Both the position numbers and the translations under genes were made by a program. Below, one piece after another: positions 24,546 to 33,867 of a DNA stretch of 64,000 nt (position 1 is its first letter; every line of letters starts with the position of its first letter). A model generated the notes under the pieces. That model had not been told where the DNA came from and did no database searches. It was given only the letters and a program-made list of their open reading frames with translations. Source of the stretch: Desulfurococcus mucosus DSM 2162 (GTDB lineage: Archaea > Thermoproteota > Thermoprotei_A > Sulfolobales > Desulfurococcaceae); NCBI RefSeq assembly GCF_000186365.1, contig NC_014961.1, positions 248,001-312,000 of the forward strand. Direction: 5' to 3'.

Positions 24546-25502
24546 ATGGGAGAGGCGTTGATAATCACGCACACGGATATGGATGGAGTAGCGGCGGCAG
24601 CCCTCTACATCTACCTGAACAAGCTTGAAGACTACAGGGTGTACTTCACGGAGCCCTATGGCCTCCACGAGGCGTTGGGGAAGGCGGTTGGAAAAGGGTT
24701 CACTAGGATAGCATTAATGGATCTAGGCGTGAACCCACCCGTGTTCAACAGGGTTGTAGAGCTCCTCGGGGAGCTCACAGGTGGGGGAAGCAGGGTATCC
24801 TGGTTCGACCACCATGTATGGGAGGATGAATGGGTGAAGGCCGTAGAGGGCTCCGGAGTCGTGCTCCACATTGATACCTCGACATGCGCCACCGGCGTGG
24901 TCTACAAGTATAGTGAGCGGAAGGGGAGCATAGACCCCCTGTATGTCTCAAGCCTCGTAAACGGTGTCTGCGCAGGCGACCTCTGGAGGTTCGACCACTG
25001 GCTCGGCCCATACTATGTGAGGCTCGTCAGGAGGAGGGATGGAGATGGATGGAGGAGGAGAGTCCTAGAAACCCTGTCGAAGGGGGTCTTCTGGGACCCG
25101 TTGTTCGAGGAGAAAGTTGTTGAAGCAGTGGAAGCCGAGCTAGGGCTACTGGGAGACGGCTTGAAAACAGTTGTAAGGGAGGTAGACGGCTTCAGGATAT
25201 GTGTCGCAGAGTCAAGCGACACCGTTGAAAACAGTTTCCTAGCCTCATACCTGATGGGAAGGTTCAACGCCGACGTAGCCGTGATAGCGTCAAGCGATGG
25301 GAAGCTAAGCCTGAGGAGCAGGGGTGTAAACGTGAGGGATATAGCCGTCGCACTGGGAGGCGGAGGCCATCTCACGGCGTCAGGTGCCAGGATACCGATC
25401 CCGTTTAAAACAAGGCTGCTTTCAAGGCTGTCGAAGACCATGCTGCTCGAACACGTTGCCGACAGGGTTCTAGACCACAGGGACAAGTTGAGAAGGCTCT
25501 AG
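24546..25502 (+). CDS. DHH-family phosphoesterase
   Basis: A 318-residue DHH/DHHA1 protein. The N-terminus has HTDMDG (9-14), then MDLGV, then the defining FDHH within WFDHHVW near residue 88. The C-terminal DHHA1 motif is GGGGHLTASG. Such enzymes are Mn-dependent phosphodiesterases acting on short oligonucleotides, pAp or cyclic dinucleotides; the substrate here is open. A TATA-like CTTATAAGG lies near 24492. Its 3' end overlaps the convergent DUF429 gene by four bases. Confidence 0.88.
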   Translation: MGEALIITHTDMDGVAAAALYIYLNKLEDYRVYFTEPYGLHEALGKAVGKGFTRIALMDLGVNPPVFNRVVELLGELTGGGSRVSWFDHHVWEDEWVKAVEGSGVVLHIDTSTCATGVVYKYSERKGSIDPLYVSSLVNGVCAGDLWRFDHWLGPYYVRLVRRRDGDGWRRRVLETLSKGVFWDPLFEEKVVEAVEAELGLLGDGLKTVVREVDGFRICVAESSDTVENSFLASYLMGRFNADVAVIASSDGKLSLRSRGVNVRDIAVALGGGGHLTASGARIPIPFKTRLLSRLSKTMLLEHVADRVLDHRDKLRRL

Positions 25503-26044
25503 TCGCAGAGACGCCTGAGGAGGAACACCTCGCCGTCACATGCCTTGAAGACGAGTACACCTCCCTCCCCATGCTTTAACGCCACGATGGAGGCCACTAG
25601 TGCATCCTCCTCATCCCTTGAGAGCACCGTGTTGACGGTTATCCCGACGGCTTCGGCAAGCCTATATACATCACTACACCCGCTGGACTTCAAAGCACTC
25701 CTCGGATGCGTCTCCACCACCTCCACCCCCATCCCCCTCATAATCCCTGCGAGCCTTACAGCCCTCTCATACAGCATTCTCATACCTCTCCAACCCGGTG
25801 GCAGCACCCTGTAACCCCTCTTAATCAACTCTAGGTCAACGCTACGGTAGCCTCTGCCAGGCGTTAAAGGTGCATCTACAGCTGCAACCACGGGTTTAAG
25901 CCTCTCCACGAGCCCCAGTATGTCTTCATCGCTGTAGAGGAGCCCTATGAAGACTATTCTCAAGCCCCTAGAGTGCTCGATAACCGCGACACCGCTTGGA
26001 TTCCTGGGTGAGCCAGCGAGGTCTATGCCTGCGTACCTCACCAT
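25499..26044 (-). CDS. DUF429-family protein (RNase H-like fold)
   Basis: A 181-residue protein with GIDLAGSPRNPSGVAV at the start, VAAVDAPLTPG in the middle and ETHPRSAL later, the pattern of the DUF429 family, predicted to adopt an RNase H/resolvase-like fold with acidic residues D8 and D57. Biological role unknown. It overlaps the end of the geranylgeranyl reductase gene by seven bases and is therefore in its operon. Confidence 0.75.
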   Translation of the reverse strand: MVRYAGIDLAGSPRNPSGVAVIEHSRGLRIVFIGLLYSDEDILGLVERLKPVVAAVDAPLTPGRGYRSVDLELIKRGYRVLPPGWRGMRMLYERAVRLAGIMRGMGVEVVETHPRSALKSSGCSDVYRLAEAVGITVNTVLSRDEEDALVASIVALKHGEGGVLVFKACDGEVFLLRRLCD

Positions 26045-27426
26045 TTAACCCTTTCTCCCTTCTCGAAGCCTATTGTCCTCCTGTACTCCTCGAAGAAGTC
26101 TTCAACACTCCTCATCCAGCCGGGTAGCTCCGCCGGCTTAGACGGGTATTTATCCAGGTAGAGTTCCACAGCCTTCTTCATGTAGCTTCTAACGGTTCTC
26201 AACTGGTTTAGTAGGCTGGGCCTGCTGAGGGCTTTCAACACTGCTAGCACCGTGTGAGCTATCCTTTCCCCTAGCTCCCCTTTCACACCCATATCGTAGA
26301 CCGAGGAGCCGTCGACAAGCCTGTTAGCCATGATCCATTCGAAGTCGTCGTTGGAGAGCCTCTGCATGTACATTCTAAGCACGTCTAGCCCGGCTTGCTT
26401 AGCCCCGTAGGCCTTCATGTACTCTATGTTAGCACCCCACATGGACTCCTCGTCAACCACTCCCTGCTCGAGGGCGTCCCCCATGTGTCTAGCAACTATG
26501 TCGGCTGCCTCAAGGGAGGAGCCTATGCCGCCTCCGTGGACAGGGTTCACGGTGTACGCTGCGTCACCTACTACGCCTACATTCCTCCAGACCATTGTGG
26601 GCAGGGGTCTGCGGGTGGGCACTATGCCGCCTCCAGCATGGATGACTCTCCCAGGGAACCTGGGCTTCAAGTATTTATCATAGTTGTGCCTAGGGTTGTG
26701 GAGCCCGTTCCATATTACGCCGAGCCCCACGTTGACTACTCTGCCGTCACCCGACTTCGGGAAGAGCCACCAGTATCCCCCTGGGGCAACCACGGTGTTC
26801 AAGTATATCACGGCGTAATCCCTGTCGGCTTCATTCACGGAGCCATCGTATTCGACGACCTCCCTGTACGCTATGTTGAAGTCCGTTGTATAAGGCTTCT
26901 CCGAGATAGGCCACGCTTCAGGCAGCCTGCTCCTCAACGCTGGTTTAGCACCGCTTGCATCAATGAAGCCGCTGGCCTCCAGCTCCACGGTGCCTCCACC
27001 CACCTTCTTAACCGTGATGGATTTAACAGTGTTATCCTTAACCGTCACGCCTAGAACAGTGTGCTGGTCGAGTAGCTCAACCCCCTTATCAAGCGCCTGG
27101 CGGAGCAGCCACTGGCCTAGCTTAACCCTGTTAACGCTTACTCCTTCACCTGGCACTGTTATCTCGTAGCGTTCGCTGGGACTATATATCCTGACGCCCT
27201 TGTACACGTGGTCGACGACGCTGTCCGGCGGCTTCAACCCTATGTGCTCGAAGTGATGCACCCCTATCGCGTCCCCGCAGGTTTTATCACCTATCCTGCT
27301 GGCGGGCTTACTCTCCACTAATGCTACCCTGAAGCCCTTGGAGGCAAGGATTAGCGATGAGTAGAGTCCCGCTACCCCGGCACCCACGACTACTGCATCA
27401 TACTTCAAGCCGTGCACCTCGCGCAC
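26038..27426 (-). CDS. Geranylgeranyl reductase family flavoprotein
   Basis: A 462-residue FAD-dependent oxidoreductase. The Rossmann motif VVVGAGVAGLYSSLILASKG is near the N-terminus, followed by CGDAIG and, at about residue 285, GDAAYTVNPVHGGGIGSSLE, typical of geranylgeranyl reductases. In archaea these saturate the isoprenoid chains of membrane lipids such as digeranylgeranylglycerophospholipid. It is the first gene of a pair with DUF429. Exact lipid substrate is inferred from family only. Confidence 0.88.
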   Translation of the reverse strand: MREVHGLKYDAVVVGAGVAGLYSSLILASKGFRVALVESKPASRIGDKTCGDAIGVHHFEHIGLKPPDSVVDHVYKGVRIYSPSERYEITVPGEGVSVNRVKLGQWLLRQALDKGVELLDQHTVLGVTVKDNTVKSITVKKVGGGTVELEASGFIDASGAKPALRSRLPEAWPISEKPYTTDFNIAYREVVEYDGSVNEADRDYAVIYLNTVVAPGGYWWLFPKSGDGRVVNVGLGVIWNGLHNPRHNYDKYLKPRFPGRVIHAGGGIVPTRRPLPTMVWRNVGVVGDAAYTVNPVHGGGIGSSLEAADIVARHMGDALEQGVVDEESMWGANIEYMKAYGAKQAGLDVLRMYMQRLSNDDFEWIMANRLVDGSSVYDMGVKGELGERIAHTVLAVLKALSRPSLLNQLRTVRSYMKKAVELYLDKYPSKPAELPGWMRSVEDFFEEYRRTIGFEKGERVKW

Positions 27427-27510
27427 TGCTTATGCTTAATGATAGGTTGACTGGAGAATAAAAAGACTGCTTTAACCAGTTGAGCTGGCTGCAGGGGGAG
27501 GCCGGTTACA

Positions 27511-27541
27511 ACTGAAAGCCTCGCCTTTTTGGAGGAGGTCA
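27511..27541 (+). repeat. IS200/IS605-like right-end repeat, copy 4 (5' side of AMP phosphorylase locus)
   Basis: ACTGAAAGCCTCGCCTTTTT is followed directly by GGAGGAGGTCA; the 3' arm of the hairpin is missing. It ends 14 bases before the stop codon of the AMP phosphorylase gene, facing it. The minus-strand copy at 29155-29190 shares ACTGAAAGCCTCGCCTTTT, so the two face each other across the gene. Confidence 0.55.
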
Positions 27542-27555
27542 GAGGGTGCTTCACG

Positions 27556-29085
27556 CTATGGTAGAGTCTTGAGCAGCATTCCTTCGACAACCACGGGGTT
27601 CAGGTCTCTCAGTAGTCTAACAGCCGTCTCCAGCCTCGACGCGCTACTACTGTAGAGCGTTATCAATGGGTCGCCCTTGTTCACCCTGTAGCCTACCTTT
27701 GCATGCAGCCTTACCCCGGCTCCCTTATCGTAGGGGGCTCCACAGGCTCTAGCTATCAGTGACACGGCCGCGTTATCTATGTGTGTTACAGCACCCTCCA
27801 GAGGCGATGAGAGAGTGAAGGTGTGGGAGCCCACCTGTATGTCGTCCGGTTTCACATTGGGGTTACCGCCCTGAGCCTCCACTATCTGCTTGAACTTCTC
27901 GTACGCCTTCCCGGAGAGGAAGACCTCCCTAGCTATGTCCTCGCCCTGGCCTGGTTGAGCCCTCCCACTGAGCTCCAGTACAAGCCCTGCCAGCAACACT
28001 GCTTTATCTATTAGGCTTCTACTCCCCTTTCTCTCGATGAGTGCCTCGAGAGCCTCCCTTGCCTCGAGAGCCGGGCCCGCAGTGGTTCCTATCGGTTGCC
28101 CACCATATGTTAAAGCCACCTTGATTGACAGGCCGAGTAATCCGGCCTGCCTTATGAAGAGCCCGGCCAGCTTGTCGGCTGTCGATGCATCCTTGACCTT
28201 GGCCCCGCGGCCCACCGGCATATCTATTACGAGCCTTTCAACCCCCATCGCTATTTTCTTTGAGAGTATACTGGCCACCATTTGTTGATCCGGGTCTATT
28301 GAGAGCCTTCTCTCAATGTTAACGAAGATGTCGTCGGCTGGCGCCAGGTTCAACTTACCTCCCCACGCTAGAACACCCTTAACCCTCCTAGCTATCTCAA
28401 CTATCTCATCCATAGTGAGGTCGACCCTGGCCAAGACCTCCATTGTGTCAGCTGTCCCAGCCGGGCTCGTTATAGCCCTGCTACTGGTCTTCGGTATCAG
28501 GAGGCCTGAGGCCGCTACAATGGGCACTGTTAGCAATGCAACCTTACTGTTGCCTGGCACGCCTCCTATACTGTGTACATCGTACACTGTTTCCTCAAAC
28601 GTGACCCTACTGCCTGTCTCAACCATGGCTTTTATAAGGTAGCTCAACTCCTCCTCGCCGAGCTCGCTGTAGAGCTGGCTGACCAGGAAGGCAGCTATCT
28701 CGGCTTCACCGTAGACGCCGTCAACGACATCCCTTATAATGCTCTTCATCTCCCCCTCCGAGAGCCTTCCTCCATGAAGCCTCTTCTTCAACGCGTTGAA
28801 GCTTGCCGGCAGCCCGACTGGTTTAACCCCGACTTTATCCCCCTCGGAGACGCCGAGCGCTGACGCCGTCTGCTTGGAGAGGGCTACTACACCGGGTTGC
28901 GTTATGGTCTCACTTGTCACCACTGTGGCGTAGGCCGATTTGTCTCCAAGTGTCACTAGCACCACGTTGTTCGCTACCACTCCGAGTTCCCTGGCGTCAG
29001 ACGTGTTCATGATGATTAAATTCCTGTGTAAATCTATGTCGACTACTCTGACCTCGAAGAGCTTAGGCCTCCCCTCTAAACCCAT
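27556..29085 (-). CDS. deoA: AMP phosphorylase
   Basis: A 509-residue archaeal AMP phosphorylase. About 85 N-terminal residues form the extra domain found in this archaeal group and absent from bacterial thymidine phosphorylases. Then come a pyrimidine-nucleoside-phosphorylase core with VHSIGGVPGNSK, KTSSRAITSPAGTADTMEVL and GGKLNLAPADD, and a C-terminal hammerhead domain. It converts AMP and phosphate to adenine and ribose 1,5-bisphosphate, the entry to the ribose-bisphosphate isomerase/type III RuBisCO route; neither partner gene is in this window. GGTGGGAT precedes the ATG. TATA GATTTAAAAACC (about 29144-29155) abuts a repeat copy. Confidence 0.93.
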   Translation of the reverse strand: MGLEGRPKLFEVRVVDIDLHRNLIIMNTSDARELGVVANNVVLVTLGDKSAYATVVTSETITQPGVVALSKQTASALGVSEGDKVGVKPVGLPASFNALKKRLHGGRLSEGEMKSIIRDVVDGVYGEAEIAAFLVSQLYSELGEEELSYLIKAMVETGSRVTFEETVYDVHSIGGVPGNSKVALLTVPIVAASGLLIPKTSSRAITSPAGTADTMEVLARVDLTMDEIVEIARRVKGVLAWGGKLNLAPADDIFVNIERRLSIDPDQQMVASILSKKIAMGVERLVIDMPVGRGAKVKDASTADKLAGLFIRQAGLLGLSIKVALTYGGQPIGTTAGPALEAREALEALIERKGSRSLIDKAVLLAGLVLELSGRAQPGQGEDIAREVFLSGKAYEKFKQIVEAQGGNPNVKPDDIQVGSHTFTLSSPLEGAVTHIDNAAVSLIARACGAPYDKGAGVRLHAKVGYRVNKGDPLITLYSSSASRLETAVRLLRDLNPVVVEGMLLKTLP

Positions 29086-29143
29086 GTCTATCCCACCTGC
29101 TTCCCATTATCCGGAGGCGAAATCTCATAGAATCATGTGGGAG

Positions 29144-29154
29144 GTTTTTAAATC

Positions 29155-29155
<1 letters not shown>
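29144..29155 (-). promoter_or_regulatory. TATA box for AMP phosphorylase gene, abutting a repeat
   Basis: On the minus strand GATTTAAAAACC lies about 60 nt before the deoA ATG, giving a leader of about 35 bases that contains the GGTGGGAT ribosome-binding site. The upstream side of the TATA box touches the GGTCA end of the repeat copy at 29155-29190. Confidence 0.5.
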
Positions 29156-29191
<36 letters not shown>

Positions 29192-29200
29192 TAACAGGCC

Positions 29201-30256
29201 TCAATAACCTATTATGAAGGGTTCCCCGAACCTCCCCAGCCTCACCCTCCCACCCGGCTCACCGTCAACGGGTATGGCTCTAAGCGATAGCGGCCTGGAT
29301 TTAACCCGGCTCAGAGAGTACGCGTCCAGGGTCAGCCTTGCAAGCCCTTCAACGCTGGAGGGTACAATGATCATGTCTACACCGGCTACACACGTGGATG
29401 CGTAGCGCAGGAAGTCCCTGGCCCTCAGCAACCCTCTTCCCCCGTACTCCACTAGCACTGAGTCCTCGGCGTAGGGCAGCATCACCTCGTTGAAGCCAAC
29501 GGCCCTAAGCCTGTCTCCATGCATACCTATCAACTTGTTGACCACGTGTAAAGCGTAGTTGAAGCCGGGTTCCAGAGGGCTGAACCCAAGGGACCCAAGC
29601 AACCCCGCCACGCTTCTCTCCATCCATGGCGAGAGACTGTAGTCTATGTACACAGGGTACCCTAGTGATTTCTCAAGTAGTTCAGCAATGTTGTTGAAGA
29701 CCTTGAAAACCCTGTGCATGGACTCCGATAACCCGTCTATGCTCTCAGCGTCCAGTGCGTTAGGGTATAGGAAGGCTAAGCCGATGCTCCGGGACCCCCT
29801 GCTCGATGAATCCGGGAAGTATGGTGTGAGGAAGGATTCATCGTGGAAGCCGATGGCTATCCTGGTGGCGTTCACGGGGTCATCGGCTGCAGCAGCGTGG
29901 ATGATCCTGGAGAAGTGGAGTGCGTCATCCATGGTGAAGTCGTTCACGGGTGCTAGAATAGGGATGTACAGCCCGCCGCCGGCTAGGTGTGATGCATCGC
30001 CCGGTGTAAGCCTCCTGAGGTCAATGTACCCCGCGCTAACCAATGCGTCCCCGTTGCCCGCTACCTCCAGGAGCTTTAAGGCCTCCCCTACTCCAATACT
30101 CGGCATGGATACACGCTTAGTGAAGACTCTGAGCCCCTGCTCCCTGAGGATCTCAACGGCTCTCTCCAGTACATTGATCCCGTGCTCGTACTCCTCCCTG
30201 ATCCCGCGGTGTCTACCGGCGAAGTATGTCACAGCCCGGACCTCTATGTTCTCCAC
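29201..30256 (-). CDS. DUF711 (UPF0210) family protein
   Basis: A DUF711-type protein of 351 residues: IEVRAVTYFAGRH at the start, PSIGVGEALKLLE, then DDPVNATRIAIGFHD and PGFNYALHV. The family is related to glycyl-radical or aldolase-like folds by structure, but its reaction is unknown. The open frame extends to 30355, which would overlap the divergent argF start. I choose the GTG at 30256 because GAGGGGAG precedes it and TTTTAAAGG-type TATA (30279-30287) lies about 27 bases upstream. The last codons sit ten bases from repeat copy 5. Confidence 0.78.
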   Translation of the reverse strand: MENIEVRAVTYFAGRHRGIREEYEHGINVLERAVEILREQGLRVFTKRVSMPSIGVGEALKLLEVAGNGDALVSAGYIDLRRLTPGDASHLAGGGLYIPILAPVNDFTMDDALHFSRIIHAAAADDPVNATRIAIGFHDESFLTPYFPDSSSRGSRSIGLAFLYPNALDAESIDGLSESMHRVFKVFNNIAELLEKSLGYPVYIDYSLSPWMERSVAGLLGSLGFSPLEPGFNYALHVVNKLIGMHGDRLRAVGFNEVMLPYAEDSVLVEYGGRGLLRARDFLRYASTCVAGVDMIIVPSSVEGLARLTLDAYSLSRVKSRPLSLRAIPVDGEPGGRVRLGRFGEPFIIGY

Positions 30257-30316
30257 GGTGCTCCCCTCATCCACTGGTTTTAAAGGCGATCCAGGTATTA
30301 AATAGGGCTGATCCAC

Positions 30317-31273
30317 GTGGTGGTGCATGTGGTGACCAGCCTTAAAGGCAGGCACTTCCTAACCCTAGCCGAGTATAGTAGGGAGGAATTACTGTTCATC
30401 CTGGAGACGGCGATGCAGTTGAAGCAACGCTATCTCGCAGGGGAGAGAGTGATACCGCTGCTCGTAGGCCGGCATCTGGCGATGATATTCGAGAAGCCGA
30501 GTACGAGGACGAGGATAAGCTTCGAGACAGCTATGAGGGAGCTGGGAGGCAACGCGATATACCTGAGCGCCAGCGAGCTCCAGTTGGCCAGGGGTGAAAC
30601 CATAGAGGACACGGCGCGAGTCCTCTCAAGGTACGTTGACGCCGTGATGGCACGGGTCTACGAGCATTACAAGATCGAGAGGCTCGCCCAGTACAGCAGG
30701 GTCCCCGTTATCAATGGGTTAAGCGACCTCCACCACCCAGCCCAGGCTTTAAGCGACGTGTTAACAATCATGGAGAAGAAGGGGAGGGATATCACGAGGC
30801 TTAAGATAGTGTTCGTCGGGGATGGAGGCGACAACGTCCTACACAGCCTCATGCTTGCAGTAGGGATACTGGGCGGTAGAATCGTGATCGCCTCGCCGAA
30901 GGGCTATGAGCCGCATCCAAGCGTTGTCAAGTTATTCAACGAGCACGCCGCACCCAACGGCGGCTCATACGAGATCGAGAGGGATCCATTTAAAGCCGTT
31001 GAGAACGCTGACGTAGTCTACACCGATGTATGGGTCAGCATGGGGCAGGACAAGGAGAGGGAGAAGAGGTTGAGAGACCTGGAGCCCTACAGGGTCACGG
31101 TTGAACTGATGGAGAGAGCTAAGCCTGACGCGGTCTTCATGCACTGTCTACCAGCCCATAGAGGGGAGGAAGTAGTGGATGAGGTCATAGATGGCAGGTG
31201 GAGCATTGTCTGGGATCAAGCTGAGAACAGGAAGCATGCTCAGAAAGCAGTGTTAGCGCTCCTGGTTCCATGA
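30317..31273 (+). CDS. argF: Ornithine carbamoyltransferase
   Basis: A 318-residue OTCase. The carbamoyl-phosphate motif STRTR is at residues 62-66. HPAQALSD and the ornithine-loop and cysteine motif MHCLPAHRGEEV are present, as is FVGDGGDNVLHS in the second domain. It condenses ornithine and carbamoyl phosphate to citrulline, for arginine synthesis or, in reverse, arginine fermentation. Several in-frame GTG codons at 30317-30331 leave the exact start open. A second, divergent carbamoyltransferase lies at 48.6 kb. Confidence 0.94.
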   Translation: MVVHVVTSLKGRHFLTLAEYSREELLFILETAMQLKQRYLAGERVIPLLVGRHLAMIFEKPSTRTRISFETAMRELGGNAIYLSASELQLARGETIEDTARVLSRYVDAVMARVYEHYKIERLAQYSRVPVINGLSDLHHPAQALSDVLTIMEKKGRDITRLKIVFVGDGGDNVLHSLMLAVGILGGRIVIASPKGYEPHPSVVKLFNEHAAPNGGSYEIERDPFKAVENADVVYTDVWVSMGQDKEREKRLRDLEPYRVTVELMERAKPDAVFMHCLPAHRGEEVVDEVIDGRWSIVWDQAENRKHAQKAVLALLVP

Positions 31274-31300
31274 GGCCTGCATAACCCCGTGTTCCAAAGG

Positions 31301-31355
31301 TTTTTTATAGTGTTCCAGCATAGAGTTATCGCTCAGGTTCAACTGTTTAAAGGTG
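31301..31355 (+). promoter_or_regulatory. Promoter and ribosome-binding site of aglB
   Basis: A TATA-like TTTTTTATAG (31301-31310) lies about 55 nt before the aglB ATG, and AAAGGTG (31349-31355) sits six bases before it. The T-rich run may also end the upstream argF transcript. The iron alcohol dehydrogenase gene at 39892 uses the same GGTGTAATCC spacing. Confidence 0.45.
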
Positions 31356-31361
31356 TAATCC

Positions 31362-33815
31362 ATGAGTAGAACCGTGTCGAACACTATCTACACCTTATAC
31401 GAGTACCTCGCCTCAAGGCCGGGGCTCGCGAAGGCGGCCACATACATTGTTCTCACACTAATACTTGCATACGGCGTGTACGTCAGGTTCTCACCCTACT
31501 GGTTGAATGGTTTCGAGTTCTTCGAGTTCGACAGCTACATTGAGTACTGGCAGGCTAAGTACGTGTATGAGAACGGCTTACTCTCATGGTACACGCTTAC
31601 AAGGGATAACCCTGCAACCCACATATTCTGGTATCCCTGGGGCAGGGACATCATATACTCCAGCTACCCGTTTCTACCGATGTGGATAGGATCCACATAC
31701 CACCTTGTAGAGGGATTAGGGTTATCGTTGAAGCAGTGGGGGATACTCCAGCCCATCATATTCGCAGCCATAGGTATAGTGCTCGCATACGTCACCGGGA
31801 GAGAGCTCTCCGGTGGAAGCAGGCTTGCAGGCCTCTTCACAGCCCTTCTGACAGCCGTGCTACCGGCTGCAACCGAGAGAACGGTGTTAGGGTATATTGA
31901 GAAGGAGGGAGTGGCCCTTGTCCCCATACTGCTCTACGTCTACTTCTACAGTAAGCTGGTGAAGTCCATTAGCAGCGGGCAGGCTTCAAGGCTGAGGAAA
32001 ACAGCATACATGGTTCTCTCCGGGCTATTCCTCGCCATGGTTGGATGGCTGTGGGGAGGCTACGTCTTCATACTGGGCACGATGGTCGCTTTCACAGTGG
32101 TTTACCCTGTCCTAGTGAGGGGCAGTGTTAAAGGGGAGTTCCTAGCCTACCAGTTCGGGCTTATCGCATCCTCCATGATACTTGTACTGCCATCACCGGC
32201 GAATGCTTCGAACCTCGGTATATACCCGTTTAACCCGAGGGATCTAGGAGTAGCCTTGGCATCCACGTTGGTGCTGCCTCTGGCATACTATGTCTTGAAC
32301 ACGGAGTATAGGAGGCTCGGGTTGAGGAAGCCGCTCTTAACGAAGGGGAGATACCTTCTACTGCTAGTGGTTCTCGTTGCCGGGGGATCAGTGGCTGTTG
32401 CACAGGGACTGGTGCCGATCGGCGGTAGGCTGGCATGGGCCCTTGGATTAAGGTTCATCCCGGCGAGCCCCCTCGTCGAGAGCATTGCGGAGCACCAGTC
32501 GCCTCTCTCAAGCTATAGTACCCTCATAGGCATGCTTCACTCGTGGGGAGTGTATCCATGGCTCTTCTTCGCCTCACCCCTAGTGCTAGGGGTCATCGGC
32601 TCCCTCTACTTCATCTACAGGGGTGAGGCGGATAAGCTGTATGTGTCAATAGCGTTCATCCTAGCGTTCTACTCGTACCTGAACGCAGCCTACATGATTG
32701 CTTCAGCGGCATACTTCGGTACACTCGTCATGGGTGTCTTCATGGGTAGACTCGTCGAATACCTCTTGCCGACGCGGCGGGAGCTCGAGGATAGGAGGAA
32801 GGGTAGGGTTAGGTATAGGCCTGCGAGAGAATACCGCGTAGTAGTCCTAGCACTGGTGGCGCTGGCACTGGTGAACACGGCTTACGCAGGGTACGTTGAC
32901 TACGTGTCGAATAAGAGCATGGTTTACACTTTGAAAGCAGGGGTCTCAGGCCTCCCATACTATAGTGACTCATGGTACAAGGCTGTTGAAGCCATAAGAG
33001 GCCTCCCAGAGGGCTCGCTTGTCATAGCGTGGTGGGACTACGGTTACGGTATATCGGTTGACGGCGGGAAGGCTAGTGTGGCTGACGGCTCAACGCTTAA
33101 TGAAACCCAGATAGGCATCATAGGTTTAATAATGTCGGCCACCAACACCAGTGAGGCAGCCATGCTTGCAAAGCTCTTCAACCCGCCGGCTGGTAGAACA
33201 TTCCTCATGGCAATAGACTCCTTCATAGTGTCCAGCGATAACTCCAGCGTCGTGATATGGCCGGTTGTGACAGGCAGCATGCCTGGTACAGTGGACATAC
33301 CGAAGAGCGTCTGGATGATACGCATAGGGAACTCGACGGTCAGCTACTTGAGAAGCATCGGGGTGAACGCGTCGTACAGGGATACCTCCGGATACCTCTA
33401 CGTCTACAGCTTCCAGGATACATCGATAATATCCCCGGTCTTCGATTCACCCGGGAGGCTCCCGTTACTATACAATATGTTGATAGACGGCGCCATGTAC
33501 TGGGCGGAGACAACTAACAGGTCGTACACGTTGAAATGGTTCACCGGGTCCCAGGGCCTCCTCGACTCGGCTACGGCGTCAAGGATCAGTGAGAGCCTCA
33601 AGCTACCTGTTACACAGTACATCCAGGCTCAATCCATAACAAGCCTTTCAACGAGGCCCCTGGTGAACGATACCCATGTTAAACCATACAAGGTGATCAT
33701 GGAGCCATTCGTAAACCCGTATACTGGTCAACCCGTGGAAGTGTCAACACCCGACGGCGGTAGAGGCATCTTATACAGCATCATAGTGTTCTACCAGCTT
33801 CTCCCCGACCACTAG
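31362..33815 (+). CDS. aglB: AglB/STT3 oligosaccharyltransferase
   Basis: An 817-residue membrane enzyme. The first 490 residues hold about a dozen membrane helices with the early acidic EFFEFDSY motif that binds metal and substrate. The diagnostic WWDYG is at 557-561 in the extracytoplasmic domain, followed by an N-rich globular region. It transfers lipid-linked glycans to Asn in N-x-S/T sites of exported proteins. The pilin-like proteins at 12.9-20.1 kb are plausible clients. Stop at 33813-33815, followed by a T/C-rich tract. Confidence 0.95.
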   Translation: MSRTVSNTIYTLYEYLASRPGLAKAATYIVLTLILAYGVYVRFSPYWLNGFEFFEFDSYIEYWQAKYVYENGLLSWYTLTRDNPATHIFWYPWGRDIIYSSYPFLPMWIGSTYHLVEGLGLSLKQWGILQPIIFAAIGIVLAYVTGRELSGGSRLAGLFTALLTAVLPAATERTVLGYIEKEGVALVPILLYVYFYSKLVKSISSGQASRLRKTAYMVLSGLFLAMVGWLWGGYVFILGTMVAFTVVYPVLVRGSVKGEFLAYQFGLIASSMILVLPSPANASNLGIYPFNPRDLGVALASTLVLPLAYYVLNTEYRRLGLRKPLLTKGRYLLLLVVLVAGGSVAVAQGLVPIGGRLAWALGLRFIPASPLVESIAEHQSPLSSYSTLIGMLHSWGVYPWLFFASPLVLGVIGSLYFIYRGEADKLYVSIAFILAFYSYLNAAYMIASAAYFGTLVMGVFMGRLVEYLLPTRRELEDRRKGRVRYRPAREYRVVVLALVALALVNTAYAGYVDYVSNKSMVYTLKAGVSGLPYYSDSWYKAVEAIRGLPEGSLVIAWWDYGYGISVDGGKASVADGSTLNETQIGIIGLIMSATNTSEAAMLAKLFNPPAGRTFLMAIDSFIVSSDNSSVVIWPVVTGSMPGTVDIPKSVWMIRIGNSTVSYLRSIGVNASYRDTSGYLYVYSFQDTSIISPVFDSPGRLPLLYNMLIDGAMYWAETTNRSYTLKWFTGSQGLLDSATASRISESLKLPVTQYIQAQSITSLSTRPLVNDTHVKPYKVIMEPFVNPYTGQPVEVSTPDGGRGILYSIIVFYQLLPDH

Positions 33816-33829
33816 CTCTTTTCCCTTTT
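33816..33829 (+). terminator. Pyrimidine-tract terminator after aglB
   Basis: CTCTTTTCCCTTTT directly follows the aglB stop. T-rich tracts of this kind end archaeal transcripts. The following TTTTAAATC also serves as a candidate TATA box for the next gene, about 38 nt before its ATG. Confidence 0.45.
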
Positions 33830-33867
33830 AAATCATCCCAACTACATAATCCATATAGGTGCCGGCA